A stretch of 42,255 nucleotides of DNA from positions 1 to 42,255 of IMG/VR virus record IMGVR_UViG_3300013126_001841. One strand, given 5' to 3'. Position numbers and translations under genes: made by a program. The DNA comes from a virus. The notes under the pieces are model-generated. The model saw only the letters and a list, made by a program, of their open reading frames with translations, was not told the origin of the DNA and searched no databases. Shown here piece after piece: positions 27,520 to 34,558 of the stretch (the first letter of the stretch is position 1; every line of letters starts with the position of its first letter).

Positions 27520-28754
27520 AAAGAAAAAACTTTTGTCTATATCCATTTGCAGCATTTAGCCTTGACAATCAAGGTAAGCAAAGAATTTGTTGTAATAATG
27601 ATGGATGGAATGAAGTGCAAAAAAATAAAAACTTTTCTGATCCTAAGTTTGATGTTTTGGATAATTTTAATAATTCTTTTCATAGAAAAGTTAGAAAATT
27701 TATGATCGAGGATAAACGTCATCCTAGTTGTAAAAAATGTTGGGAGATTGAAGATCAAGGAAAAATTTCTTGGAGACAATGGTTCAATGAAAGTTTTAAT
27801 TCAATGACTGATGAGGAATACTGGATATCAAAATGTGATACTAACGGAGTAATAAAAGATACAGAATTTTTATATTTGGATATTACATTTGGAAATCGAT
27901 GTAATCTAAAGTGTGTTATGTGCAACGGATATAACAGTACTTTATTTCTTAAGGAGCAGTTAGAGACCAATCAAATTGGTATGAAGGAATATGATAGATT
28001 AATTAAACTTGATTGGTTCGAAGATCATCGACAATTTGAAAAACTATATCAATATATTAGTAAAGTGCAAAGAATACATATTGTCGGTGGCGAACCTTTA
28101 ATAATTGAACATCAAGAATTCTTGAAAAAATTTATAGAATTGGGTGTATCTAAAAATATTATTTTAAGTTATAATTCAAATTTAACTAAAGTACCTAGCG
28201 AAATTCTAGAGTGTTGGAAAGAATTTAAAAAGGTATATCTGTGCGCAAGTGTTGATGCATATAAAGAATTAAATGAATTTATTAGATTTCCAATGAAATG
28301 GGATAAACTAATTTCTAATTTAGAATTAGTAAATGAAATAGCGCAAAAACAATCTAATATCTCTATTCAAATACATTCAACATTTAATTCATTAAATTGT
28401 TTATATGTTAATGAATTTTTAGATTGGATGAAAGAAATTTCTTCTAAATTACCGTCTATAGAACCATATCCTATGTTTAACTATGTATATTCTCCAAATT
28501 GGATCGATGCTGTAAATCTTCCATTAGAGATTAAACAAAAATCTTTAGAAAAATTTAAAGAATGGGAAAATAAAAATGAAGCCTATCTGTCTTTATGGAA
28601 AGATACTCAAAGACTAGATATGCTAAGAAGTTATTTAGGAAAAATTACAACTACTTCCGGTAATCCTAAATTATGGAAAATGTGTTTAGAAAAAATAGAA
28701 TTTTTTGAAAAACATAGAAACATTAAATTTAATTTTAAAGAAGATCTTTTGTAG
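27516..28754 (+). CDS. Radical SAM protein with N-terminal twitch-like domain, 412 aa
   Basis: The N-terminal unit is FCLYPFAAFSLDNQGKQRIC with the next CC-type cysteines, and CKKCWEIEDQGKISWRQ, matching the pattern of both halves of the 825-residue fusion. CNLKCVMC near residues 129-136 is the cluster-binding motif, and RIHIVGGEPLII the GGEP motif. The protein is a full-length single-unit family member. It is coupled to the preceding gene by ATGA and is the last plus-strand gene before the strand switch. Its last 20 bases overlap the end of the opposing minus-strand gene. Confidence 0.83.
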   Translation: MKRKNFCLYPFAAFSLDNQGKQRICCNNDGWNEVQKNKNFSDPKFDVLDNFNNSFHRKVRKFMIEDKRHPSCKKCWEIEDQGKISWRQWFNESFNSMTDEEYWISKCDTNGVIKDTEFLYLDITFGNRCNLKCVMCNGYNSTLFLKEQLETNQIGMKEYDRLIKLDWFEDHRQFEKLYQYISKVQRIHIVGGEPLIIEHQEFLKKFIELGVSKNIILSYNSNLTKVPSEILECWKEFKKVYLCASVDAYKELNEFIRFPMKWDKLISNLELVNEIAQKQSNISIQIHSTFNSLNCLYVNEFLDWMKEISSKLPSIEPYPMFNYVYSPNWIDAVNLPLEIKQKSLEKFKEWENKNEAYLSLWKDTQRLDMLRSYLGKITTTSGNPKLWKMCLEKIEFFEKHRNIKFNFKEDLL

Positions 28755-29040
28755 AATTGCCAATGTCTTTTTTTAATCTTTTGACATCTACTTTAAAATC
28801 AATTTTTTTTATTTCGTTTTTATATTCTTGAAGAGTACTCAATAAAATACCAGCTATAGAATCAGCATCACTTTTTTCTAATTCAGCTCTGACATTTATT
28901 TCCCAGATTCTTCCATCTTCAAATTCTAGATGAACTAAGTCTAAATACGCCACAGGCATAGTATTCATATAAAGATCTTCAAATACTTCAGGCCATTCTT
29001 TAACTAGATGCCTGGGCGGTTTAAACAAAGGCTTAGGCAT
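28735..29040 (-). CDS. Conserved-looking small phage protein, 101 aa
   Basis: The N-terminus MPKPLFKPPRHLVKEWPEVF leads into MPVAYLDLVHLEFEDGRIWE, and the C-terminal half is charged and helical. No catalytic motif is visible. It is the last gene of the minus-strand operon, starting eight bases inside the preceding gene. Its 3' end overlaps the last radical SAM gene on the opposite strand by 20 bases. I recall similar small proteins from T4-like cyanophages, but no function is known to me. Confidence 0.72.
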   Translation of the reverse strand: MPKPLFKPPRHLVKEWPEVFEDLYMNTMPVAYLDLVHLEFEDGRIWEINVRAELEKSDADSIAGILLSTLQEYKNEIKKIDFKVDVKRLKKDIGNSTKDLL

Positions 29041-29680
29041 TCTCTGCGACTAGTTTTTCTGCTTCTGGATTATCTTTTACAGAAATCTTCTTTTTAGGAG
29101 GATCTAACTCATCTGCTTGTTTTCGTAGTCTAGCCGCTTCTTTATACATAGAGTCTGCTTGGCTTCGATAAGATTTAGCTAGATCTTTATCTGTCAATGG
29201 ATTGTTTTCTGCTTGTACTGTGATTTCTTTTTCTTCAATAGCAGTTATTTCTTTATTTTGTGAAATTTGCTCTTTAGACGGAGCACCTTTTACAAATGTA
29301 TAAAGATCATCTATAGCACAGTTCTTTTGTTCTGCAATCAAAGAATTTAAATCAGAAAGTACGATGCTGTTATTAGTTGTGGGAGTCATTAGCACAGTAT
29401 CTGTTGGAACTTTTTGCAAACGATTATCTGCTTGCATAGCTTGAAGCATAGGTCTGCCATCAGGGAAAGTTCTTATAAACATAATTTCTCCTAACTCAAA
29501 AGCTTCTTGTGCTTGATCAGTTTCCACTAAAGTCATAATAGAATCATGATAAGAATCCGGTAGTTGGGCTACAGGCAACACTAATGCCTGATTAGATTCT
29601 CCCGGTAAAGTTCTAAAGACAACCAAAACTTTTGCTCCAGTATTTCCCATCCTGCCCACGTGTTTTAATGGTTCAGCCAT
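29033..29680 (-). CDS. Phage protein of unknown function, 215 aa
   Basis: AGGAG precedes the ATG with a good spacing (AAAAAGGAGTCGTAAAATG). The N-terminal half is ordered (GNTGAKVLVVFRTLPGESNQ, LVETDQAQEAFELGEIMFIR), with a middle segment NSIVLSDLNSLIAEQKNCAI. The C-terminal 60 residues are highly charged and helical (SYRSQADSMYKEAARLRKQA), likely a coiled coil. It probably belongs to the conserved T4-like core or near-core set, given its position in the RNase H operon, but I cannot assign a name. Confidence 0.7.
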   Translation of the reverse strand: MAEPLKHVGRMGNTGAKVLVVFRTLPGESNQALVLPVAQLPDSYHDSIMTLVETDQAQEAFELGEIMFIRTFPDGRPMLQAMQADNRLQKVPTDTVLMTPTTNNSIVLSDLNSLIAEQKNCAIDDLYTFVKGAPSKEQISQNKEITAIEEKEITVQAENNPLTDKDLAKSYRSQADSMYKEAARLRKQADELDPPKKKISVKDNPEAEKLVAENA

Positions 29681-29681
29681 T

Positions 29682-29918
29682 TTACGACTCCTTTTTAGCT
29701 ACTGCATCTAAAAACATATTAAGTTTGTTAAATGTTTTTCCAACTGCTTCTAGTTCAGCTGCTTTAAATGCACCTCTTTGTGTTGCGATCTCTATGATGT
29801 TTTTTAAAGCAACTAAATCGCTAACATTTAAATCAGGACCTGCAGGTGCTGGTTGTGCAGCATCTGCTGTCTGAGTTGTGTCAACTGGTTCTTGTTGAGT
29901 TTTAACTTCTTCTGTCAT
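29682..29918 (-). CDS. Small acidic phage protein, 78 aa
   Basis: The start at 29918 is chosen because AAGGAG lies six bases upstream and the ATG overlaps the preceding stop as TAATG; an upstream in-frame ATG at 29942 lacks a ribosome site. The first 30 residues are disordered-looking and rich in Gln, Thr, Ala and Pro (TQTADAAQPAPAGPDLNVSD). The rest is helical (LVALKNIIEIATQRGAFKAA, EAVGKTFNKLNMFLDAV). A small helical adaptor or DNA-replication accessory is possible, but no function can be claimed. Confidence 0.72.
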   Translation of the reverse strand: MTEEVKTQQEPVDTTQTADAAQPAPAGPDLNVSDLVALKNIIEIATQRGAFKAAELEAVGKTFNKLNMFLDAVAKKES

Positions 29919-30187
29919 TAATTTCTCCTTAAATGTGGACATGCTAACATAAAAAATGTAAGTTCTTTTTGATCTTCAAGACCTAAACAATATGACGAAC
30001 GTAAAGAAGAATTTTGATCTAAGTTTGGATATCTTACAATGCAATATCTTCCCTTTAATTTGGTCTTCACCCATTCTTCGACTCCATCAAAGAATTCGTT
30101 GTCCGCTATTTTAATTTTTGAAAAATGAGGCGGCATAAATCCAAGTTTTCTTTGATTTAGCACATCTTTAGGATTTAGATCGAACAT
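29918..30187 (-). CDS. Small phage protein of unknown function, 89 aa
   Basis: It encodes MFDLNPKDVLNQRKLGFMPP and a core with WVKTKLKGRYCIVRYPNLDQ and LTFFMLACPHLRRN. A CATAAATA late-promoter-like motif lies eight bases upstream of the ATG in the only gap in this part of the operon. The stop overlaps the next ATG as TAATG, so the two are coupled. No motifs or membrane segments are recognised. Confidence 0.68.
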   Translation of the reverse strand: MFDLNPKDVLNQRKLGFMPPHFSKIKIADNEFFDGVEEWVKTKLKGRYCIVRYPNLDQNSSLRSSYCLGLEDQKELTFFMLACPHLRRN

Positions 30188-30195
30188 AGTGAAAA

Positions 30196-30203
30196 TATTT
30201 ATG
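30196..30203 (-). promoter_or_regulatory. Candidate T4-type late promoter CATAAATA
   Basis: On the minus strand the sequence reads CATAAATA, one mismatch from TATAAATA, within the 27-base gap before the 89-residue gene. The same octamer occurs in the other sizeable gap of this operon at 30932-30939, which supports both. Confidence 0.45.
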
Positions 30204-30214
30204 TACTGCGTTAA

Positions 30215-30616
30215 TTACAGACTTGATTCTTGATTAAGAAGTTTATTAGTAGCTTTATTATGACCTAATTTTCTTATATCGCCAGAAAATAGATATAACT
30301 CAAATGCTGATTTTTCTCGTAATACAATTATGTATTTTTTGTCTATGAAATAAGGGGTATCTAAGTATTGGTCTAGCCAAATTAAGATTTGAGCGGTATA
30401 GGAAAACTCATTAGGGAAATCAATCTTATAGGTCTTGATCTTAGAATATTCTTCTATAAAATTAATTGCCTGTTCGGTAAGTCGAAGTCCACCATTGTGT
30501 TTATTTCTAAAACTCCACCACCAAGCTGCTTTATATTCTTTTACTTTTTTTTCGTCTGATATATCTATGTTTGCAGCCTGCAAGAATACCTTAGTGTAGG
30601 TATCCTTAATGTCCAT
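30215..30616 (-). CDS. Conserved-looking phage protein, 133 aa
   Basis: The ATG directly follows the stop of the upstream gene (TAAATG), with GAGG about nine bases before it. The sequence shows EYKAAWWWSFRNKHNGGLRL, KIDFPNEFSYTAQILIWLDQ and KKYIIVLREKSAFELYLFSG. It is aromatic-rich and globular, with no membrane segment. By gene order near RNase H one could look for T4 gp59- or gp33-like functions, but I see no motif that justifies either name. Confidence 0.7.
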   Translation of the reverse strand: MDIKDTYTKVFLQAANIDISDEKKVKEYKAAWWWSFRNKHNGGLRLTEQAINFIEEYSKIKTYKIDFPNEFSYTAQILIWLDQYLDTPYFIDKKYIIVLREKSAFELYLFSGDIRKLGHNKATNKLLNQESSL

Positions 30617-30901
30617 TTATTTTACCTCTTCGCCGGAGGTCAATTTATACACTGCGAAGTCTTGACATTTAAACAATTTGTTTAACTTTTTTGCTAGATT
30701 ATAGGCATGACCCGGATTTGAAAAACTTACTTTTTTATATTTAGGGCCTGGATAGCTTGATACAAGAGAACCACTTTTGAGATTAAAAGGCTGACCTTTG
30801 AAAAACACAGCCCATATGGCATCACTTTCCAAAATTTGTTCTACTTTATAAGTTTCTTTATTAGCGTACTCTAAAAGAATCTTTGGCTTCGGTCTACTCA
30901 T
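30617..30901 (-). CDS. Small phage protein of unknown function, 94 aa
   Basis: It begins MSRPKPKILLEYANKETYKV and contains ESDAIWAVFFKGQPFNL, SSYPGPKYKKVSFSNPGHAY and NLAKKLNKLF. It looks like a compact globular protein without enzyme motifs. Its leader is unusual: an AGGAAA ribosome site lies in the loop of a perfect 8-base-pair inverted repeat directly before the ATG, with a CATAAATA motif abutting the far arm. I infer stage-dependent translation; the function of the product is unknown. Confidence 0.7.
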   Translation of the reverse strand: MSRPKPKILLEYANKETYKVEQILESDAIWAVFFKGQPFNLKSGSLVSSYPGPKYKKVSFSNPGHAYNLAKKLNKLFKCQDFAVYKLTSGEEVK

Positions 30902-30902
30902 T

Positions 30903-30931
30903 TATACGTGTTTCCTAATTAACCACGTATA
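30903..30931 (-). promoter_or_regulatory. Hairpin enclosing the ribosome-binding site
   Basis: TATACGTG (30903-30910) and CACGTATA (30924-30931) form a perfect 8-bp inverted repeat with a 13-base loop. On the minus strand the loop contains AGGAAA, and the stem ends one base before the ATG at 30901. Folding would hinder ribosome access in messages that read through from upstream. Confidence 0.5.
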
Positions 30932-30939
30932 TATTTATG
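30932..30939 (-). promoter_or_regulatory. Candidate T4-type late promoter CATAAATA next to hairpin
   Basis: The minus-strand octamer CATAAATA abuts the upstream arm of the hairpin. With T4-like spacing the transcript would start near 30926, inside that arm, so late messages would lack most of it and could not form the stem. Confidence 0.48.
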
Positions 30940-30943
30940 CCGA

Positions 30944-31192
30944 TTAGAATTGACCTCCGTCGAATTTAACATCTATTTGCGTAGTTGACATCTTAATTTC
31001 ATGTAAAAGTTCATGTATTTCCTTAACTGTACCACCTAATTTACTAGTGAGTAAAGCTAGTTCGGACGTTAAATCTCTCGCTTCTTGAATGGTAATGCGA
31101 ATTTCTTTTTGTTGACTTCTTTCAGCCATTGATATTCGAGTTATCAATTTTTCAATAGTGGGCAATGTATCTGGAATTTTATTTTGAAACAT
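30944..31192 (-). CDS. Small coiled-coil phage protein, 82 aa
   Basis: It is a mostly helical protein (PTIEKLITRISMAERSQQKE, ARDLTSELALLTSKLGG, EIHELLHEIKMSTTQID) with heptad-like leucine spacing and a short C-terminal DVKFDGGQF tail. The ATG lies 14 bases inside the end of the upstream gene. Position two genes after RNase H is where T4 carries small DNA-binding or late-transcription proteins (dsbA, 33), so such a role is possible, but no sequence match can be shown here. Confidence 0.68.
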   Translation of the reverse strand: MFQNKIPDTLPTIEKLITRISMAERSQQKEIRITIQEARDLTSELALLTSKLGGTVKEIHELLHEIKMSTTQIDVKFDGGQF

Positions 31193-31655
31193 TTGTTAAT
31201 ACCTGTTTCATTTCTAATTCTGTTTTGAACGGACCCCTATAAGGATATCTTTCTAAGGTTATTTTTTTTGGACAAAAACTTTTAACCCATCCTTTATCAA
31301 ACTTAATTGTATAATATCCTGCACAATATAAACTTTTTGAATCTTCACTTTTTGTGAATAGTGGTAATTTTTTTCTAATATCAAACATCGCATTATGAGG
31401 ATCGCAACTAGTAGGATATCCATGAACTTCGTTGGGCAATGAATTTATAGATTCTTTTACAATCTTAACTGTAAAAAAATGTTTTCCAAACTGTTTAGTA
31501 AGACTTTCTTTGTTGTCATAAATCTGTACACCGCTGTCATTACTCATTACGAATCGATTGTCCTCATTTTTTCTCAGCGTGGCAAACTTTTCTCCGTCCT
31601 TTTCAACAATCCAAAATTTATTATCAATAATTGGTTTTGCATGAATCTCTGTCAT
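31179..31655 (-). CDS. Phage protein of unknown function, 158 aa
   Basis: The start overlaps the RNase H stop as ATGA, so it is translationally coupled to it. Visible segments are FWIVEKDGEKFATLRKNEDN, GKHFFTVKIVKESINSLPNE, VHGYPTSCDPHNAMFD and GYYTIKFDKGWVKSFCPKK. It is beta-rich with three scattered cysteines that do not form an obvious zinc site. The coupling suggests work in DNA replication or recombination. I do not recognise the family. Confidence 0.68.
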   Translation of the reverse strand: MTEIHAKPIIDNKFWIVEKDGEKFATLRKNEDNRFVMSNDSGVQIYDNKESLTKQFGKHFFTVKIVKESINSLPNEVHGYPTSCDPHNAMFDIRKKLPLFTKSEDSKSLYCAGYYTIKFDKGWVKSFCPKKITLERYPYRGPFKTELEMKQVLTNVSK

Positions 31656-32638
31656 AGTGTGTACCTTGCATTTAATGGTTCAGCATAACTCTGAGCCTGT
31701 TCTGAAATCTTTTTAAGATCATAAAGGCCGCAGAACTTCATGAGTTTTACTCCGACCTGATTAATATTTTTATTTGTAGAAATAGCTTCACTAATGGTCT
31801 TTGAAATAATACCTTTAATATGATCTGGTTGATATGAGAGATCGATTAATCTACGATTACGTTCATAATCTTCTAACACTCGATGTTCTATACCCTCGTG
31901 GTCAGTCCATCTCTGAAGCATGAGATTGTTCCACGCAAATCCTTTGGTGCCACGGTCTTCGAACGCTTCCATAAGACCCACTTTTTTGCTTGTGCCTCTA
32001 GTGCGAACACCTGGATACGCTGAGAAGACATTATCACTGGTATCACCACGCATACATTTTTCAAACAGGAGCCATTCTGGGTTTGGTGCGGCTTTAGGTT
32101 CTTTGGTCTTTTTATCGATGACTGATTTACCTTTGTCATCAAAAATTCCTTCGTGTGTGATCGTATGTTCCATCACTCCGTTATACTGTTTTACATTGGG
32201 TGCGATAAGCTGAACGAAATCTGTGTCTGTGGAGATGATCACGTGATCGTCATTTGGATGACTTTGGATCCAGCCTGCAATGAGATCGTCTGCTTCTAAC
32301 TGTTCGTTGCGCAGTACAGTACAGTTGGTTCTATCTGTGATGAATTCTTTGAACGTGTCAAAGGCTTCCCAGAATACACGATCTTCTTCTTGCTCTCGCT
32401 CGTTGAGCGCAGCACGTGATTCTGCACGATTACGCTTATACGGAGCATAATAGTCTTTGCGCCAAGATCTACCTTCTAAACAGAAGATAACGTGAATGCC
32501 ATTGAACTGCTGCCACGCTTTGCGTATAGAATTAAGGGTGATATGGAATGCCATGCCAAGTTTGATATCAGCATCACCGTTAATAACGTGTCTAGCACGA
32601 AAGAACGTGTTAGCAGTATCAACTAGAATATATGTCAT
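31652..32638 (-). CDS. rnh: T4-type RNase H / 5'-3' exonuclease (FEN-like), 328 aa
   Basis: The start at 32638 (MTYILVDTANTFFRARH) is chosen over a longer frame because it overlaps the upstream stop as ATGA and begins exactly at the FEN motif. Acidic metal-binding residues are visible in order: D7, E115 with D117/D118 in EADDLIAGW, D138 and D140 in STDTDFVQLI, and D199/D202 in RGDTSDNV. The helical-arch segment has CLEGRSWRKDYYAPYKRNR. T4 RNase H removes RNA primers from lagging-strand fragments and has about 305 residues, so this is a full-length homolog. It acts on phage DNA in the cytoplasm. Confidence 0.88.
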   Translation of the reverse strand: MTYILVDTANTFFRARHVINGDADIKLGMAFHITLNSIRKAWQQFNGIHVIFCLEGRSWRKDYYAPYKRNRAESRAALNEREQEEDRVFWEAFDTFKEFITDRTNCTVLRNEQLEADDLIAGWIQSHPNDDHVIISTDTDFVQLIAPNVKQYNGVMEHTITHEGIFDDKGKSVIDKKTKEPKAAPNPEWLLFEKCMRGDTSDNVFSAYPGVRTRGTSKKVGLMEAFEDRGTKGFAWNNLMLQRWTDHEGIEHRVLEDYERNRRLIDLSYQPDHIKGIISKTISEAISTNKNINQVGVKLMKFCGLYDLKKISEQAQSYAEPLNARYTL

Positions 32639-33072
32639 TGATTGGTCTTCTTTACATTTTGTATGTCCAAAGATCCAGTTTGCACAGGACCACCATAATC
32701 GCCATCTACTACAACATTGGCGCAAAGCTCACGGAACCAACGATCAACAATTTCTTCATCTTTATCGCCGTCTGCACCATAACCTTCTTGTTTTAATTGT
32801 AGCACAAAATACTCATTCCAGTCAAGCTCAAAGAACCCGTTTCTAATATTTTCTTTGTTTACATGAGTATTTAAAACACCAATCCACGGTTCTTTCTTAC
32901 GAGTAGCTCTCTCTTTTGGATTTAATTTGGCTTCTTCTGCATCTTGTCTAGCCCGTTCAGCTTCTCTTTGATTGAAAGCCAATTGTTCAATCGCTTCTTT
33001 TTCTTTGGCCTGCATTTCTGCTATGTTGGCTTCTAATTTGTCTATACCAAAAAGTTTTTTAATAATTTTCAT
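32635..33072 (-). CDS. Coiled-coil phage protein, 145 aa
   Basis: ATG at 33072 overlaps the QueE stop as TAATG and is preferred over a GTG twelve bases upstream. Residues about 10-60 are a long charged helix (ANIAEMQAKEKEAIEQLAFN, REAERARQDAEEAKLNPKE). The C-terminal part has KKEPWIGVLNTHVNKENIR, GFFELDWNEYFVLQLKQEGY and EEIVDRWFRELCANVV. It appears to be a T4-like phage protein of unknown function. It is coupled at both ends, to queE and to RNase H. Confidence 0.72.
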   Translation of the reverse strand: MKIIKKLFGIDKLEANIAEMQAKEKEAIEQLAFNQREAERARQDAEEAKLNPKERATRKKEPWIGVLNTHVNKENIRNGFFELDWNEYFVLQLKQEGYGADGDKDEEIVDRWFRELCANVVVDGDYGGPVQTGSLDIQNVKKTNQ

Positions 33073-33923
33073 TAAGTTCCCCACTCATTCTTAAACAACG
33101 GTACCTGTAATCTATCACTATATCTTAGCCCATTCTTCATTGCCAATTCTGCTACACGACGATTATTTAATGTGTAAACACTTTCAACACCCCCCACAGG
33201 CATTAAATATATTGGACCTGCAAATCCTTCAGCACGATACACATCAATAGTTTCTAATGCTTCTTCAGCATCTTCTTCTGTGGCAATAACAAATTTTAGA
33301 TACGTGTATCCCACTTCTTCGTATTGTCTAATAATGTCCGGACGTATAGCTACATGTCTTTCTTCACCGCTGCAACTTAGTTTAGCACTGACAGAAAAGG
33401 TTAGTTTATGATATCCTCTTGTTTTAAATCCCCAATGCATAAGATATTTTTTAAATTCGGGAGTTAGTTCTTGTGTGCCATTTGTTTCAAACGTAATTTC
33501 TCTAAGTGATTTCATCTTAGAATGATTTAATAATTCCGGATAAATGTTCTGCCATTTCAATAAGGGCTCTCCCCCGGTGATAACTAGATGTTCATCTTCC
33601 CATCGACCATACGGAAGAATTTCCATAATATTCTCTACGATTTCGTCTGGAGTATAAAACGGACTAAGATGTTTAAATGCAGGATGCCAGGAAGCATAAC
33701 TGTCGCATCCTGTAGATACCAATGGGAGTTCTTCGTATGTTTTATATAAATGAACATTGGCAGCGATCGGTTCTACTTCTCTTGTAGATTCGCCTTTCGG
33801 CATACCAAAACCAGCACATTTGAAATTACAGCCAAATGTTCTAAGGAACACGCTGGGAACTCCCATATATCTACCCTCACCTTGTATGCTGTAAAACAGC
33901 TCTGCTAATTTAATTTTTTCCAT
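33072..33923 (-). CDS. queE: QueE-like 7-carboxy-7-deazaguanine synthase, radical SAM, 283 aa
   Basis: The N-terminus KLAELFYSIQGEGRYMGVPS followed by FLRTFGCNFKC is characteristic of QueE, which makes CDG in the preQ0 pathway. GGEP lies at residues 117-120 (LVITGGEPLLKW) and a conserved ETNGTQ follows. The cluster motif is unusual: C32 and C36 are present, but residue 39 is Phe. The third cysteine with its usual CDS/CDT context appears at C73 (STGCDSYASW), so about 36 residues are inserted between the second and third ligands. With FolE in the same operon this suggests a 7-deazaguanine route, perhaps for phage DNA or host tRNA; QueD and QueC are not in the window. Confidence 0.82.
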   Translation of the reverse strand: MEKIKLAELFYSIQGEGRYMGVPSVFLRTFGCNFKCAGFGMPKGESTREVEPIAANVHLYKTYEELPLVSTGCDSYASWHPAFKHLSPFYTPDEIVENIMEILPYGRWEDEHLVITGGEPLLKWQNIYPELLNHSKMKSLREITFETNGTQELTPEFKKYLMHWGFKTRGYHKLTFSVSAKLSCSGEERHVAIRPDIIRQYEEVGYTYLKFVIATEEDAEEALETIDVYRAEGFAGPIYLMPVGGVESVYTLNNRRVAELAMKNGLRYSDRLQVPLFKNEWGT

Positions 33924-33931
33924 AGTTTAGT

Positions 33932-34558
33932 TTACACTCTTTTCTTTGAAAGAACAACACCATTGTTTAATTTATTAAAAATTTTCATATCCGGCAGGTA
34001 TGGATACTCAGTCGATTTCCATTTTTTTGGATCTTTGTCCGCCACTTCAGAAAATTTTTTTAGACCTATCTCTGCAGTTTCCGGAGTCATATAATAATGA
34101 AATCCCATAGTATCGATATTTTGTTGCCTCCAAGGAATACCGGACATCCGTCCGTCGTAACTCATTTTCTTTAATATACTATAATCATGTTCTTTGTCGC
34201 AGAGTATCATACCTCCTCTGCTTAGACTTAGATGTTTTTGATATTGAAAACTTAAACACATAAACGTATTTTGAATATAACCGTTTCTCTGCCAATAAAC
34301 GGCAGCATCTACTATATTGGATTCTCCTAAAAAATAATAATCTTCCCAATAATAATTTTCAAAAGACCACTTTAAATTTAATTTTTCAAATATGAACGGA
34401 ATCGAAATATAAGTATGTGCCGGACATGATGTTTTTTTAATTTTTGTATATCGTAGAGATAATTCTATCGCATGAGTACAACTGTCAACGGCCACAGCAT
34501 ATGGTGCGTTATAAAATTTAGATATTTCTAATTCAAATCGTCTAACAATATCGTTCAT
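33932..34558 (-). CDS. Short DegT/DnrJ-type PLP aminotransferase, 208 aa
   Basis: The N-terminal pattern FELEISKFYNAPYAVAVDSC matches sugar aminotransferases of the DegT/DnrJ/EryC1 family. D84 in NIVDAAVYW fits the residue contacting the pyridine nitrogen, and K108 in SFQYQKHLSLSRGGM the PLP Schiff-base lysine before the GG turn. The typical length is about 370-400 residues; this frame ends after about 208 and lacks most of the C-terminal small domain. There is no visible downstream continuation. It may be a naturally minimal phage variant or a decayed gene. It is coupled by ATGA to the glycosyltransferase-like gene upstream. Confidence 0.68.
   Translation of the reverse strand: MNDIVRRFELEISKFYNAPYAVAVDSCTHAIELSLRYTKIKKTSCPAHTYISIPFIFEKLNLKWSFENYYWEDYYFLGESNIVDAAVYWQRNGYIQNTFMCLSFQYQKHLSLSRGGMILCDKEHDYSILKKMSYDGRMSGIPWRQQNIDTMGFHYYMTPETAEIGLKKFSEVADKDPKKWKSTEYPYLPDMKIFNKLNNGVVLSKKRV

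Noticed and set aside
30215-31192. Naming the small genes after RNase H as gp33, gp59 or dsbA by T4 gene order
   Set aside because: Order alone is suggestive but lengths and visible motifs do not support any of these names.
32638-32725. N-terminal extension of RNase H
   Set aside because: The extra 29 residues overlap the coiled-coil gene and precede the FEN motif; the ATGA overlap at 32638 is a better start.
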